NCBI GenBank assembly: GCA_963797835.1
Contig: CAWCRN010000003.1
Span: forward strand, 1 to 64,000
DNA: 64,000 nucleotides
Reading direction: 5' to 3'
Origin: JBDTSW01 sp963797835
GTDB taxonomy: Bacteria > Actinomycetota > Thermoleophilia > Solirubrobacterales > 70-9
This document shows, piece by piece, positions 16,203-25,534 of this stretch. The position numbers and the translations under genes were made by a program. The number at the start of each line of letters is the position of its first letter. Position 1 is the stretch's first letter. The notes under the pieces were generated by a model that was not told the origin of the DNA, did not search any database, and worked only from the letters and a program-made list of their open reading frames with translations.

Positions 16203-17592
16203 TCGCGAACTCCAGCTGAGCTGGCCGCCACCGGCCTGCCGGAGCTGCGAGGCGCTGGCGCTGCGCGTGGCGATGGCCGGCCTCGAGGCGTGCGACGTCG
16301 CCCGCGCGACCGAGGAGGCCGTCGAGCGCACCGACGCCGGGATCGCGGTGGCGGGCCGCGAGTACCCGCTCGAGCCCGCCGCACGAGTGGTCGTGGTCGG
16401 CTCCGGCAAGGCCACGCTCCCGATCGCGCACGCCCTCGAGCGCACCCTCGGAGACCGCCTCGACGCCGGCACGATCGCGGTTCGCCACGGCGAGGACACG
16501 ATCGCACTGGAGCGGATCGAGGTCCTCGTCGCCGACCATCCGCTCCCGAGCGCGCGCTCGGCGGCCGCCGCCGAGCGCGGCTCGCGCGAACACGCCGAGC
16601 GCCTCGGCCCCGACGACCTCGTCATCGCGGCGTTCACCGGCGGCAGCTCCGCTCTGACCAGCCTTCCGCCCCCCGGCGTGACCCAGGCGGAGAAGCGCCT
16701 GCTGCACGAGCTGCTCCTCGGCTCCGGAGCTCCCATCCTGGAGGTCAACACCGTCCGCAAGCACGTCTCGGCGATCAAGGGCGGGCGCCTCGCCGCCCGC
16801 ATCGCGCCGGCCCGCCTCATCAACCTGACCGTGTCCGACGTCGCGGGCGACGTGCTGGACGCGATCACGGACCCGACCGTGCAGGACACCTCGACGGTGG
16901 ACGACGCGCTCGCGGTCCTCCACGACCGCGGGCTCTGGGAGGACGTTCCCCCCAGCATCCGGGATCACCTCGCAAGCGACGCCGCCCACTCCCCGCGCCT
17001 CGAGACCGAGCCCCAGACCGTTGTCCTGGTGAACGGCGCCGGGGCGTGCGAGGCGATGGCCGCCGCGGCGCGCGCTGCGGGACTCGGGGCCCACGTCGTC
17101 TCGACCGAGCTCGAGGGCGAGGCGAGCGACGTCGGGCGCCAGCTCGCGGAGCTCGCGCTCGAGTGCGGGCGCAACGGCGCGCCCGTGGCCCCGCCATGCG
17201 TGCTCGTCGGCTGCGGCGGCGAGGCGACGGTGACCCTCCAGGCGAATGGGGGCGGCTCCTTCGGCGGCGGCGGGCCGAACCAGGAGGCGGCGGTCGCCGC
17301 CGCGCTCGTCCTCGGAGACGCCCCAGTCTCCGCCTGCCTCCTCGACACCGACGGCTCCGACGGCGGCACGGACGCCGCCGGCGCGATCGTCGACGGCCAG
17401 AGTGCGACTCGCGCGCGCCAGGCCGGGATCGACCTCGAGGCCGCACTCGCCGGCCACCGGACCGGCGAGGCGCTGGCCGCGCTCGGCGACCTGGTCATGA
17501 CGGGCCCCACCCAGACCAACGTCAACGACCTGTTCGTCTTCGCCGTCGGAAACGGGTCAGGCGGCGGAGCCGCCGCAGGTGGTTTGCCGTGA
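16199..17592 (+). CDS. Glycerate 2-kinase-like protein (DUF4147/MOFRL), divergent
   Basis: Probably phosphorylates glycerate or an analogue with ATP at the 2-position, handing it to the enolase. The best start is GTG 16199, overlapping the enolase TGA, but one-base changes near 16212 and 16245 must be assumed to read ANSAELAATGLPELR into ALALRVAMAGLEACD. The body has VVVGSGKATLPIAHAL, NTVRKHVSAIKGGRLA, LTVSDVAGDVLDAI, TDGSDGGTDAAGAIVDG and GPTQTNVNDLFV. Family motifs SGGGSA and GRNQE appear here as TGGSSA and GPNQE, so the active site is also altered. About 464 residues, usual for the family. Overlaps the ABC ATPase start by GTGA. Confidence 0.82.
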
Positions 17593-18674
17593 GCGAGTCG
17601 ATGATCCGCCTCGAGGACGTGACCCGCCGCTTCGGCGACCTCGCCGCCGTCGACGGGGTCTCGCTCGACATCGCGGCCGGAGAGTTCTTCTCGCTGCTGG
17701 GGCCCAGCGGGTGCGGCAAGACGACGACGCTACGCATCATCGCCGGCTTCGAGGAACCGGATGCCGGCAGGGTCTTCCTCGACTGCGAGGACGTGACGAC
17801 CGTCTCGCCCAAGCAGCGCAACGTGAACATGGTCTTCCAGGACTACGCCCTGTTCCCCCACATGACGGTCGCGGACAACGTGGGGTTCGGGCTCCGGCTC
17901 AAGCACGTCGGACGCGAGGAGATCGCCACGCGCACTAGCGAGATGCTGAGCATCGTCCGGCTCGAGGGCCACGCCAACCGCCGGCCAGGAGAGCTCTCCG
18001 GCGGCCAGCGCCAGCGCGTCGCCCTGGCCCGGGCCCTGGTCAACCGTCCCGCCGCGCTGCTGCTGGACGAGCCCCTCGGCGCGCTGGACCTGAAGCTCCG
18101 CCGCGAGATGCAGCTCGAGCTGAAGCGGATCCAGAAGTCCACGGGAACGACGTTCGTCTACGTCACCCACGACCAGGAGGAGGCGCTGACGATGTCGGAC
18201 CGCATCGCGATCATGGATCGTGGGCGCGTCCAGCAGCTGGCCGACCCCCGATCGCTCTACGAGCACCCCGAGACCTCGTTCGTCGCCGACTTCATCGGAA
18301 CCTCGAACGCGCTGCGGGTGGAGATCTCGAGGCGCGAGGGCGAGCTCGCGGTGATGGAGGACGGCGACGGGACCCGCATCTGCGTCGAGTGCCCGAACCC
18401 GGCCGGGGAGTCGGTTGAGATCTCGATTCGCCCCGAGAAGATCAGGATCGGCGCCGACGACGACGCGGCGCGCTCGCGCGTCACCGGCACGGTGGTCGAG
18501 CGCATCTACCTGGGCTCCCTCTCGCAGGTGCTGGTGGAACTCCGAACCGGCGAGCGCCTCGTCGTCCACGAGCTGAACGACGACTACGTCTCGACCGTTG
18601 AGGCCGGCGACCCGATCGTGCTGAGCTGGGCCTCGCGCCACAGCCTGGTCGTTAACGGCGAGGGGCCGTCGTGA
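17589..18674 (+). CDS. ABC transporter ATP-binding protein, polyamine/opine type (PotA-like)
   Basis: Energises the importer encoded next. A 361-residue protein with Walker A GPSGCGKTTT (about residue 40), Q-loop VFQDYALFPHMTV, ABC signature LSGGQRQRVALARAL, Walker B ALLLDEPLGALD and switch histidine YVTHDQEEAL, then a C-terminal TOBE regulatory region (SIRPEKIRIG, GTVVERIYLGS). The TOBE end and the neighbouring PotB/PotC-like permeases mark the spermidine/putrescine (PotA) subfamily. GTG start overlaps the kinase stop; its own TGA overlaps the first binding-protein start. Confidence 0.92.
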   Translation: MSESMIRLEDVTRRFGDLAAVDGVSLDIAAGEFFSLLGPSGCGKTTTLRIIAGFEEPDAGRVFLDCEDVTTVSPKQRNVNMVFQDYALFPHMTVADNVGFGLRLKHVGREEIATRTSEMLSIVRLEGHANRRPGELSGGQRQRVALARALVNRPAALLLDEPLGALDLKLRREMQLELKRIQKSTGTTFVYVTHDQEEALTMSDRIAIMDRGRVQQLADPRSLYEHPETSFVADFIGTSNALRVEISRREGELAVMEDGDGTRICVECPNPAGESVEISIRPEKIRIGADDDAARSRVTGTVVERIYLGSLSQVLVELRTGERLVVHELNDDYVSTVEAGDPIVLSWASRHSLVVNGEGPS

Positions 18675-19747
18675 GGGCCGCGGCGCTCGGCCTCCTGGCC
18701 TGCCTGCCATGGCTGCTCGCCGCGTGCGGCGGCGGGGGCGATCCCGCCACGCTCGCGGAGGCGCCCGCCGACCCCGAGCAGCCGGCGACCGGGACCCTCA
18801 GCGTGTTCGCCTACCAGGACACGGTCACGGACGCCCTCATGGACCCCTTCCGCGAGGCCAACCCGGACCTCGAGGTGAAGACCGCGACGTTCGGCTCCAA
18901 CCAGGAGGCCGCCACCAAGCTCGCGGGGGGGTTCGAGGCCGACGTCGTGGAGGTCTGCCTCGACGAGATGAGCCCGCTGACCGCCCGGAACCTCCTGCGC
19001 CCCCTCGACACCAGCGGGATCGCGGACTGGGACGACCTCGTCTTCACCGAGTCGCCCGGCGTGGTCGAGGGCGGCGACGTCCAGATGGTGCCGCTCTCGG
19101 CCGGCCCGCAGGGGCTGATCTACGACGCGGACGAGGTCGAGCCCGGAGAGGTGGACTCGTTCGGCGACCTCTTCGATCCCCAGTTCGCCGACCGCGTCGC
19201 GCTGGAGGCCGACTATCCGCTCCCGGCCATCGCCGAGACCGCGCTGGCGCTCGGGATCACGGAGCCGATGGAGCTGACGCCCGAGCAGCTCGAGCAGGTG
19301 AAGCAGCACCTGATTGAGAACCGCGACCAGTTCCGGGCCCTGTGGCGCTCGGACGCCGACGTCGTAAACCTGTTCCGCTCAGGTGAGATCGTGCTGGCCG
19401 ACGGCGGCCCGGGTCTCACGGAGCGGGTCCGCGACACGGGCGTGAACGCGCGCTGGGTGGCGCCGGAGGAGCGGCCCCTGTCGTGGGTCTGCGGCCTCGC
19501 GATCACAAGCGACGCCCAGAACACCGACGCCGCGTACCGGCTGATCAACTGGCAGGCCTCGCCGGAGGCCCAGGCGATCCGCGCCGAGGGCGGCTACGTC
19601 GTGACCAACCCGAAGGCGATCGAGCAGGTCGCCGCCAGGTACCGGCCCACCGCGGACCCGGCCTCGATCAAGGACGCGATCGCGGAGACGGAGCCGCCCG
19701 ACTACGACGAATGGGTGCGGGCGTTCCGGGAGTTCCAAGCAGGATGA
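18671..19747 (+). CDS. Solute-binding lipoprotein 1, spermidine/putrescine-like
   Basis: Extracytoplasmic binding protein (358 residues) of the polyamine/iron class. GTG start gives a signal peptide with lipobox LLAAC, then the low-complexity linker AEAPADPEQPATG. The domain starts TLSVFAYQDTVTDALMDPFREANP and ends with NTDAAYRLINWQASPEAQAI, typical of PotD/PotF-like proteins. It closely resembles the next gene (common blocks FAYxDTV, LAGGFEADVVEVC, WVAPEE.PLSWVCGLAITS), so the two are tandem paralogs. Position after the ATPase and before two permeases makes it the receptor of this importer. Ligand unknown. Confidence 0.88.
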   Translation: MRAAALGLLACLPWLLAACGGGGDPATLAEAPADPEQPATGTLSVFAYQDTVTDALMDPFREANPDLEVKTATFGSNQEAATKLAGGFEADVVEVCLDEMSPLTARNLLRPLDTSGIADWDDLVFTESPGVVEGGDVQMVPLSAGPQGLIYDADEVEPGEVDSFGDLFDPQFADRVALEADYPLPAIAETALALGITEPMELTPEQLEQVKQHLIENRDQFRALWRSDADVVNLFRSGEIVLADGGPGLTERVRDTGVNARWVAPEERPLSWVCGLAITSDAQNTDAAYRLINWQASPEAQAIRAEGGYVVTNPKAIEQVAARYRPTADPASIKDAIAETEPPDYDEWVRAFREFQAG

Positions 19748-19760
19748 ACAGGAGGATGAG

Positions 19761-20837
19761 ATGAAACGGATCTCGATCGTGATGGCGTTGGCGTCAGTCG
19801 CGGTGATCGCGGCGGGCTGCGGTGGCGGGGGCGGCGCCACGGAGGTCGCGCCGCCGCCCGACGACCCGGACGCGCCCGCGACCGGAACGCTGCGAGTGTT
19901 CGCCTACGGCGACACGGTGCCCGACGAGATGCTCGACCCGTTTCGCAAGGCGAACCCCGACGTTGACCTGAAGGTGGCCACGTTCGACTCGAACAAGGCG
20001 GCCGCGGCGAAGCTGGCCGGCGGCTTCGAGGCCGACGTGGTCGAGGTCTGCACCGACGAGATGGAGCCGCTGCTCGCACGCAACCTGATCCGCCCGCTCG
20101 ATGAGAAGGCGATCAAGGACTTCGACACGCTCGCGTTCGCGGACGCGGACGAGGTGCGCAACGACGCCGGCGAGGTCCTGTTCGTCCCGGCGTCGGCCGG
20201 CCCGCATGGCCTGATCGTCGACACCGACGAGCTCGGCGACGGGATCGACTCCTACCAGGCCCTGTTCGATCCGGCCTACGCCGGCGAGGTGGCGCTAGAG
20301 GCCACGCCCCTGACCGCGATCGCCGCGGCGGCGATGGCCATCGGGCTGGAGGACCCGATGAACCTGACCGACGAGGAGGTCGAGCAGGCCAAGGACCACC
20401 TGCTGGAGAGCCGTGACAACTTCCGCGCCTTTGCGGAGTCGGACTCCTCGATGGTCAACCTGTTCAAGTCCGGTGAGGTGGTCCTCGCCGACGGCGGGCG
20501 AGGCACGACCGAGGCGATGGCCGACGACGGCCTGCCGGTCGAGTGGGTGGCGCCGGAGGAGGGCGCGCTGTCATGGGTCTGCGGCCTCGCCATCACCTCG
20601 AAGGCGGAGAACACGGACGCCGCCTACAAGCTGATCGACTACTACGCCTCCCCCGAGGCGCAGGCGATCTCGGCCGAGATGGGCTTCGTGGCGATGAACC
20701 CGGACGCCCTCCCCCTGGTCGACGCCCAGTTCAAGGACTCCGCCGACCCGCGGAACCTCGAGACGGCGATCGCCCAGACCGAGCCCGAGAACGCGGACGT
20801 CTACGAGCGCGCATGGCAGGAAGTGCTCGCCCAATAA
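19761..20837 (+). CDS. Solute-binding lipoprotein 2, paralog of the preceding one
   Basis: Also 358 residues, with signal peptide MKRISIVMALASVAVIAAGC (lipobox IAAGC) and linker EVAPPPDDPDAPATG. Strong Shine-Dalgarno AGGAGGATGAG precedes the ATG. The core begins TLRVFAYGDTVPDEMLDPFR and ends NTDAAYKLIDYYASPEAQAI. Retained length and matched blocks with gene 1 show an intact tandem duplication, not a remnant. Two receptors for one permease pair suggest two related ligands or affinity ranges; that is inference. Its last 25 bases overlap the start of the first permease gene. Confidence 0.88.
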   Translation: MKRISIVMALASVAVIAAGCGGGGGATEVAPPPDDPDAPATGTLRVFAYGDTVPDEMLDPFRKANPDVDLKVATFDSNKAAAAKLAGGFEADVVEVCTDEMEPLLARNLIRPLDEKAIKDFDTLAFADADEVRNDAGEVLFVPASAGPHGLIVDTDELGDGIDSYQALFDPAYAGEVALEATPLTAIAAAAMAIGLEDPMNLTDEEVEQAKDHLLESRDNFRAFAESDSSMVNLFKSGEVVLADGGRGTTEAMADDGLPVEWVAPEEGALSWVCGLAITSKAENTDAAYKLIDYYASPEAQAISAEMGFVAMNPDALPLVDAQFKDSADPRNLETAIAQTEPENADVYERAWQEVLAQ

Positions 20838-21685
20838 GCCATCGCCTGCGCCGCTCGGCGCCCGGGGTGGCCAGCGCCGCCCTGGTCGCCGTGGTGCTCG
20901 TGATCCTGTTCGGGCCGGTCCTGATGCTGGCCCTGTTCTCGTTCAACGATTCCTCGATCATCTCGCTCCCCTGGGAGGGCTTCACCACCCACTGGTACGA
21001 GGACGCCTGGGCGAACCAGCAGGCGCGCGACGCGGTTGTCAACTCGCTCGTCGTGGCCTCCGTCGTCACGGTGCTGTCCTTGGTCCTCGGCACCGCGGCG
21101 GCCTGGGGGCTGACCAGGCTTCGGTTCGCCGGCCGCGGGGCCCTCGCCGGGCTCCACGGGTCGGTGCTCGTGGTGCCGTGGCTCATCATCGGCGTCGCCG
21201 GGCTCATCTTCTTCAGCGAGCTCGGGGTGTCCCTCTCGCTCGAGACGGTCGCGGTCATGCACCTGGTCGTCACCTTCCCGCTCGTCGTCGCCATCGTCTC
21301 GGCCGGGCTGGTGCGTTTTCAGCGCTCGCTCGAGGAGGCGGCGATCGACCTCGGGGCCTCGCAGCTGCAGATGCTGCGCCACGTCGTGCTGCCCCAGATC
21401 GCGCCCTCGCTGGCCGCTGCAGGCGTCTTCGCGTTCGCCTGGTCGTTCAACAACTTCGAGATCTCATTCTTCACCGGCGGCTTCGACCAGACGTTCCCGG
21501 TGTGGGTGTTCTCGATCCTGCGGCAGTCGGAGAACCTGCCGCTGGTCAACGCGGTGTCGACCGTGATCGCCGTCGCCCAGATCGTCGCCGTGTTCGGCGC
21601 CTGGCAGCTGATCAAGGCGCTATCGCGCCGCCGCGGCGACGGCACCGGGGAGCTCACCGACCTCGTCGCCGGGGCGGTTCGCTGA
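20813..21685 (+). CDS. ABC transporter permease, PotC-like
   Basis: Inner-membrane permease of 290 residues with about six helices. ATG 20813 (MAGSARPISHRLRRSAPG) lies inside the binding-protein gene, a 25-base overlap; a later start would cut the first helix (ALVAVVLVILFGPVLMLALFSF). The EAA loop that docks to the ATPase is EEAAIDLGASQLQMLRHVVLPQIAP, matching the MetI-type consensus EAAxxLGA and LPxxxP. FNDSSIISLPWEGFTTHWYED resembles the first periplasmic loop of PotC/PotI. Stop and the next ATG overlap by one base. Confidence 0.9.
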   Translation: MAGSARPISHRLRRSAPGVASAALVAVVLVILFGPVLMLALFSFNDSSIISLPWEGFTTHWYEDAWANQQARDAVVNSLVVASVVTVLSLVLGTAAAWGLTRLRFAGRGALAGLHGSVLVVPWLIIGVAGLIFFSELGVSLSLETVAVMHLVVTFPLVVAIVSAGLVRFQRSLEEAAIDLGASQLQMLRHVVLPQIAPSLAAAGVFAFAWSFNNFEISFFTGGFDQTFPVWVFSILRQSENLPLVNAVSTVIAVAQIVAVFGAWQLIKALSRRRGDGTGELTDLVAGAVR

Positions 21686-22530
21686 TGCGCGCCCGCCTGC
21701 GCCCCCTGGGCTTCCTCGGCGTTCCGGCCGGGCTCCTCGCAATCTTCTTCCTGGCCCCGATGGTCGTGATGCTCGTCATCGCGCTCCAGTACGGGATCCT
21801 CAGCGGCAACGAGGGCTGGACGCTCTCGAACTTCGGCGACGTGCTGAGCGATCCGCTCTACCGCGACGTCGCCTGGACGACCTTCCAGATCGCCACGCTG
21901 GCGATGATCATCCAGTTGGCGATCGCGATCCCGCTCGCGTACGTCCTCGCCTACAAGGCGGGCAAGTTCGAGCTCGGACTACTGCTGTTCCTGGTCCTGG
22001 CCGACGAGCTCAACCCGATGGTCCGCATCTACGCCTGGCGGATGCTGCTGGGGCGCGAGGGCCTGATCAACTCAGGGCTGATGGAGATCGGTCTGATCGA
22101 CGCCCCGATCGACGCTCTGTTGTTCAGCAAGTTCTCGGTGATCATCGTGCTCTCCACCAGCTACCTGACCTACACGGTGATCCCGATCTACGCTGCCATG
22201 AAGGCCATCGACCGGAACCTGTTCGAGGCCGCCCGCGATCTCGGCGCGGGCTGGTTTGTGACGGCCCGCCGGGTGCTGATCCCGCTGATCGCGCCCGGGA
22301 TCTTCGTCGCCTTGCTCCTCGTATACATCCCGCTCTTCACCGACTTCGCCAGCCCGGCGCTCGTCGGCGGCACCGAGGGCTACATGCTCGGCAACGTGGT
22401 CAACGACCTGGTCCTGGAGAGCGGGGACCTGAACGGCGGCGCGGCGATGAGCATGCTGATGCTGGGGGCCTCGGCCCTGTTCGCGATCGTCGCCTACCGC
22501 CTGACCAAGATCCGGCAGCTCGAGTCGTGA
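21685..22530 (+). CDS. ABC transporter permease, PotB-like
   Basis: Second permease subunit, 281 residues, pairing with the PotC-like protein. Helix 1 is LGVPAGLLAIFFLAPMVVMLVIAL; the mid-region carries VRIYAWRMLLGREGLINS, a stretch well conserved in PotB relatives, and the EAA loop is FEAARDLGAGWFVTARRVLIPLIAPG. C-terminal helix ends KIRQLES. ATG 21685 overlaps the previous TGA, and the TGA overlaps the GTG of the flavoprotein. Order ATPase, two receptors, PotC, PotB differs from the common potABCD order. Confidence 0.9.
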   Translation: MRARLRPLGFLGVPAGLLAIFFLAPMVVMLVIALQYGILSGNEGWTLSNFGDVLSDPLYRDVAWTTFQIATLAMIIQLAIAIPLAYVLAYKAGKFELGLLLFLVLADELNPMVRIYAWRMLLGREGLINSGLMEIGLIDAPIDALLFSKFSVIIVLSTSYLTYTVIPIYAAMKAIDRNLFEAARDLGAGWFVTARRVLIPLIAPGIFVALLLVYIPLFTDFASPALVGGTEGYMLGNVVNDLVLESGDLNGGAAMSMLMLGASALFAIVAYRLTKIRQLES

Positions 22531-24161
22531 GCCCGTCGGCCTCCAGCTCTGGCCCATGGGACGTCGCGATCGTCGGCGGCGGCCACAACGGCCTCGTCGC
22601 GGCGTTCTACCTCGCCACGGCCGGCCTTCGCACCGTGGTCCTCGAGCGGCGCGAGATCGTCGGCGGCTGCGCGGTCACCGAGGAGTTCGCCCCGGGCTTT
22701 CGCGCCTCCACCGGCGCCTACGTGTTGAGCATGCTGCGCGAGCCGGTGTGGCGGGACCTGCGGCTCGTCGAGCGCGGGGTCGTGGTCGATCCGGCCGGCC
22801 CCGCCCTCAATCTCGGCCCCGACGGCTCCGCCCTCCTGCTCGACGACGACCTGGACAGGACGCAGGCGGAGTTCGCCAGGTTCTCGCCCGCCGACGCCCG
22901 CGCGCTTCCGGCCTTCGAGGAGGAGCTCGCGCGGATCGCGGAGCTCATCACGCCGCTCATCGACACCACCCCGCCCGACCCGCGCAGGCTGCGCCCGCGC
23001 GAGCTCGCCCGCCTGGCCCGCCTCGGGAGCATGGCGGCCCGGCACCACGCGCTGATCGGCGACGCGGCGTTCCTGTTCGGCACTTCCGCCATCCAATATC
23101 TGCGCGAGTGGTTCTCGTCCGAGCAGGCGCTGGCGACGCTCGGCTGGCACGCGATCAACGACTCGACTGCCGGTCCCTCCACCCCGGGCACCGCCCACGT
23201 GCTCCTCCACGACCACGCCTCCGAGCAGGCCGGCGGCGGCATCCGCCAGTGGGGGTTCGTGCGCGGCGGTATCGGGCGCCTGCCCGAGGCGATGGCCGAC
23301 GCCGCGCGCGAGGCTGGAGCCGAGATCCGCACCGAGGCGCCGGTCGAGCGGATCGTCGTCGAGGACGACCGCGCCACCGGCGTGCTGCTCGCCGGCGGCG
23401 AGGAGATCGCGGCCCGGCGGGTGCTCTCGAACGCCGATCCCAAGACCACGCTGCTTCGGCTCGCTGGGGAGGACCGGTTGCCGGAGCGGTTCGCGGCCGC
23501 GCTCCGCGCCTACCGCTGCGAGGGAACGAGCGTCAAGATCAACCTCGCGGTCGACCAGCTGCCGATGGCCGCCGCGATGAACGGCGCCGGCGTGCAGCCG
23601 TACCACCGGGGCATAGCCGAGGTGAACCCGACCATCGCGCAGATGGACGAGGCGCAGGCGGAGGCTCGCGCCGGGCGGCCGGCGGCCGATCCCCACATCG
23701 AGCTCTGCGTGCCGACGGTGCATGATCCCTCGCTAGCCCCCGAGGGCAGGCACGTGGTAACGATCGACGTCAACTCGCAGCCGTACTCGCTCGCCGACGG
23801 GTCGTGGGACGACATCCGCGACGAGGTCGCGGACCGCGCGGTCGACAAGCTGGGCGAGTACTTCCCAAACCTGCCCGGCTCGATCCTCGAGCGCCAGGTA
23901 CTGGCCCCGCCCGACCTGGAGCGCTTGCTGGGCATCTGGGGCGGCCATGCGCTCCACGGCGAGATGGCCTTCGACCAGCTCTTCAACCTGAGGCCGGTCC
24001 GCGGCTGGGCCGAATACCGGACGCCGATCCGCGATCTGTGGCTCTGCGGAGCCGGGACCCATCCCGGCGGCGGCGTGACCGGTGCGAACGGGCGGAACTG
24101 CGCCCGCGAGGTGATCCGCGAGGCGCGCGGGCTGCGTGCGCGGATCGGGGGTCTCAGATGA
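22527..24161 (+). CDS. FAD-dependent oxidoreductase, phytoene-desaturase/PYROXD2-like
   Basis: A 544-residue flavoprotein. N-terminal dinucleotide-binding motif VAIVGGGHNGLVAAFYLA and VLERREIVGGCAVTEE define the CrtI/amine-oxidase clan. The C-terminus DLWLCGAGTHPGGGVTGANGRN is the second FAD signature. It is close to the PYROXD2-like family found with amine metabolism and unlike true carotenoid desaturases, for which no crt neighbours exist. In this operon it would oxidise an imported amine or intermediate. GTG start and ATGA end keep it coupled to the permease and the aminotransferase. Confidence 0.85.
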   Translation: MSPSASSSGPWDVAIVGGGHNGLVAAFYLATAGLRTVVLERREIVGGCAVTEEFAPGFRASTGAYVLSMLREPVWRDLRLVERGVVVDPAGPALNLGPDGSALLLDDDLDRTQAEFARFSPADARALPAFEEELARIAELITPLIDTTPPDPRRLRPRELARLARLGSMAARHHALIGDAAFLFGTSAIQYLREWFSSEQALATLGWHAINDSTAGPSTPGTAHVLLHDHASEQAGGGIRQWGFVRGGIGRLPEAMADAAREAGAEIRTEAPVERIVVEDDRATGVLLAGGEEIAARRVLSNADPKTTLLRLAGEDRLPERFAAALRAYRCEGTSVKINLAVDQLPMAAAMNGAGVQPYHRGIAEVNPTIAQMDEAQAEARAGRPAADPHIELCVPTVHDPSLAPEGRHVVTIDVNSQPYSLADGSWDDIRDEVADRAVDKLGEYFPNLPGSILERQVLAPPDLERLLGIWGGHALHGEMAFDQLFNLRPVRGWAEYRTPIRDLWLCGAGTHPGGGVTGANGRNCAREVIREARGLRARIGGLR

Positions 24162-25534
24162 GCCCGCTGTACCCCGCCGGGTGGGACGAGATCGAGGCGC
24201 CGCGGATGGTCGTCGAGCCGCCCGGGCCGCGCAGCCGCGAGGTCCTCGGACGGATCGAGGGCACCGCCTATCCCGGGCTGGTGAGCGGCCTCTCCCCGTT
24301 CGCCCTCGCCGAGAAGACGGGCTGGACCGTGACGGACGCCGACGGCAACGTCTACCTCGACTGCGCCTCGGCCTCCGCCTCGGTGCCGCTCGGCGCCGGC
24401 CGGCGGGAGATCCTGGAGCCCGCGATCGCCGCCGTCGAACGGTTCGGCAACGAGGACAGCCACGCGCTTGCCTCCGAGCTCACCTCCGAGCTCGGCGAGC
24501 GCCTCCTGGCCGTGTCCCCTCAGAGCCTCACCCGCTACGACATCGCCCTCAACGGCACCGAGGCCGTCGAGATCGCGATCAAGCTGATGCGCCGCGCGAC
24601 CGGGCGGCCGATCATCATCGGCTTCCACGGCTCCTACCACGGCGAGTCGACCCTCACCGCCGCGCTCGGGGCCGAGGCCGCGGAGATCGCGAGGGGGGTG
24701 CGCGGGCTCGTCCCGGGCTTCACCCACGTCCCCTACCCGCATCCGTACCGCACCCCATTCCGGGAGCCGCGCCCGGGCGGCACGGGCGACGCCACGATCG
24801 ACTACCTGCGCGACCACGTCCTCTTCCACGCGGTCGATCCCGCCGACGTGGCGGGGGTGGTCATCGAGCCGGTCCTCGGCTCGGGCGGGTGCGTGGCCCC
24901 GCCGGACCCGTTCTGGCCGGCGCTGACCGACCTCTGCCGCGAGCACGGATGGCTCCTGTGCGCCGACGAGGTGAAGAGCGGGATGGGCCGAGCCGGGCAC
25001 CTGTTCGCGGTCGAGCGCTGGGGGGTCGAACCCGACCTCATGTGCCTGGGCAAGGCCCTCGGCGGCGGCGTGATGCCGATCGGGGCCCTGCTCGGGTCCG
25101 AGCGGGCTCTCGGCAGCTTCGACGACGTGCCCACCGGCAGCACCTGGGCGTGGCTGCCAGGCGCCTGCGCCGCCGCCCTCGCGACCCTCGACCTCTACGC
25201 CGCCGCGCCGGTCCTCGAGAACGTGGCCGCGCTGGAGGCCGTGGCCGAGGGCCGCCTCGCGGAGCTGCGCGAGCGCTTCGACCGGATCGGCGACGTCCGC
25301 GCCGTGGGTTGCTTCCAGGCGATCGAGTTCGTGCGCGATCGCGCGACGGCGGAGCTCGATTCCGCCCTGCAGCACGCGGTCGCGGCCGAGATGCTGCGCC
25401 GCGGTGTGCTGGCCGACTCCTCGACCACGTCGATCAACATCCAACCCTCCCTGGTCATGCCGGCGGAAAGGCTCGAGCGCGTCTACGCGATCGTCGCGGA
25501 ATCGATCGAGGCGGCTCTGGCGGCAGGGCGTTGA
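24158..25534 (+). CDS. Class III PLP-dependent aminotransferase (second in cluster)
   Basis: A 458-residue fold-type I enzyme. Visible: WTVTDADGNVYLDCASASASVPLG, FHGSYHGESTLT, the pyridine-nitrogen Asp in LLCADEVKSGMGRAG, and the lysine in CLGKALGGGVMPIG that forms the Schiff base. The end ADSSTTSINIQPSLVMP is normal, so it is full length. It differs clearly from the aminotransferase at 12765-14120 (only general class III blocks are shared), so the cluster makes two distinct transaminations or one is a mutase-like reaction. ATGA overlap with the flavoprotein and TTGA with the next gene. Confidence 0.88.
   Translation: MSPLYPAGWDEIEAPRMVVEPPGPRSREVLGRIEGTAYPGLVSGLSPFALAEKTGWTVTDADGNVYLDCASASASVPLGAGRREILEPAIAAVERFGNEDSHALASELTSELGERLLAVSPQSLTRYDIALNGTEAVEIAIKLMRRATGRPIIIGFHGSYHGESTLTAALGAEAAEIARGVRGLVPGFTHVPYPHPYRTPFREPRPGGTGDATIDYLRDHVLFHAVDPADVAGVVIEPVLGSGGCVAPPDPFWPALTDLCREHGWLLCADEVKSGMGRAGHLFAVERWGVEPDLMCLGKALGGGVMPIGALLGSERALGSFDDVPTGSTWAWLPGACAAALATLDLYAAAPVLENVAALEAVAEGRLAELRERFDRIGDVRAVGCFQAIEFVRDRATAELDSALQHAVAAEMLRRGVLADSSTTSINIQPSLVMPAERLERVYAIVAESIEAALAAGR

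Noticed and set aside
17560..17585. Intrinsic terminator GGCGG..CCGCC near the end of the glycerate kinase gene
   Set aside because: It is within coding sequence of an operon whose next gene overlaps by four bases; no U-run; high-GC palindromes are common here.
14926..17592. A genuine enolase-glycerate kinase fusion protein in one open frame
   Set aside because: Adding one base to the TTT at 16178 restores a normal enolase C-terminus (GDVFPAAIAA) ending in TGA that overlaps a GTG start, the pattern of every other junction in the operon; fusion is therefore most likely an artefact.
22527..24161. Carotenoid (phytoene) desaturase
   Set aside because: Only the general CrtI fold is shared; no other carotenoid gene lies nearby, and the operon context is amine transport and transamination.
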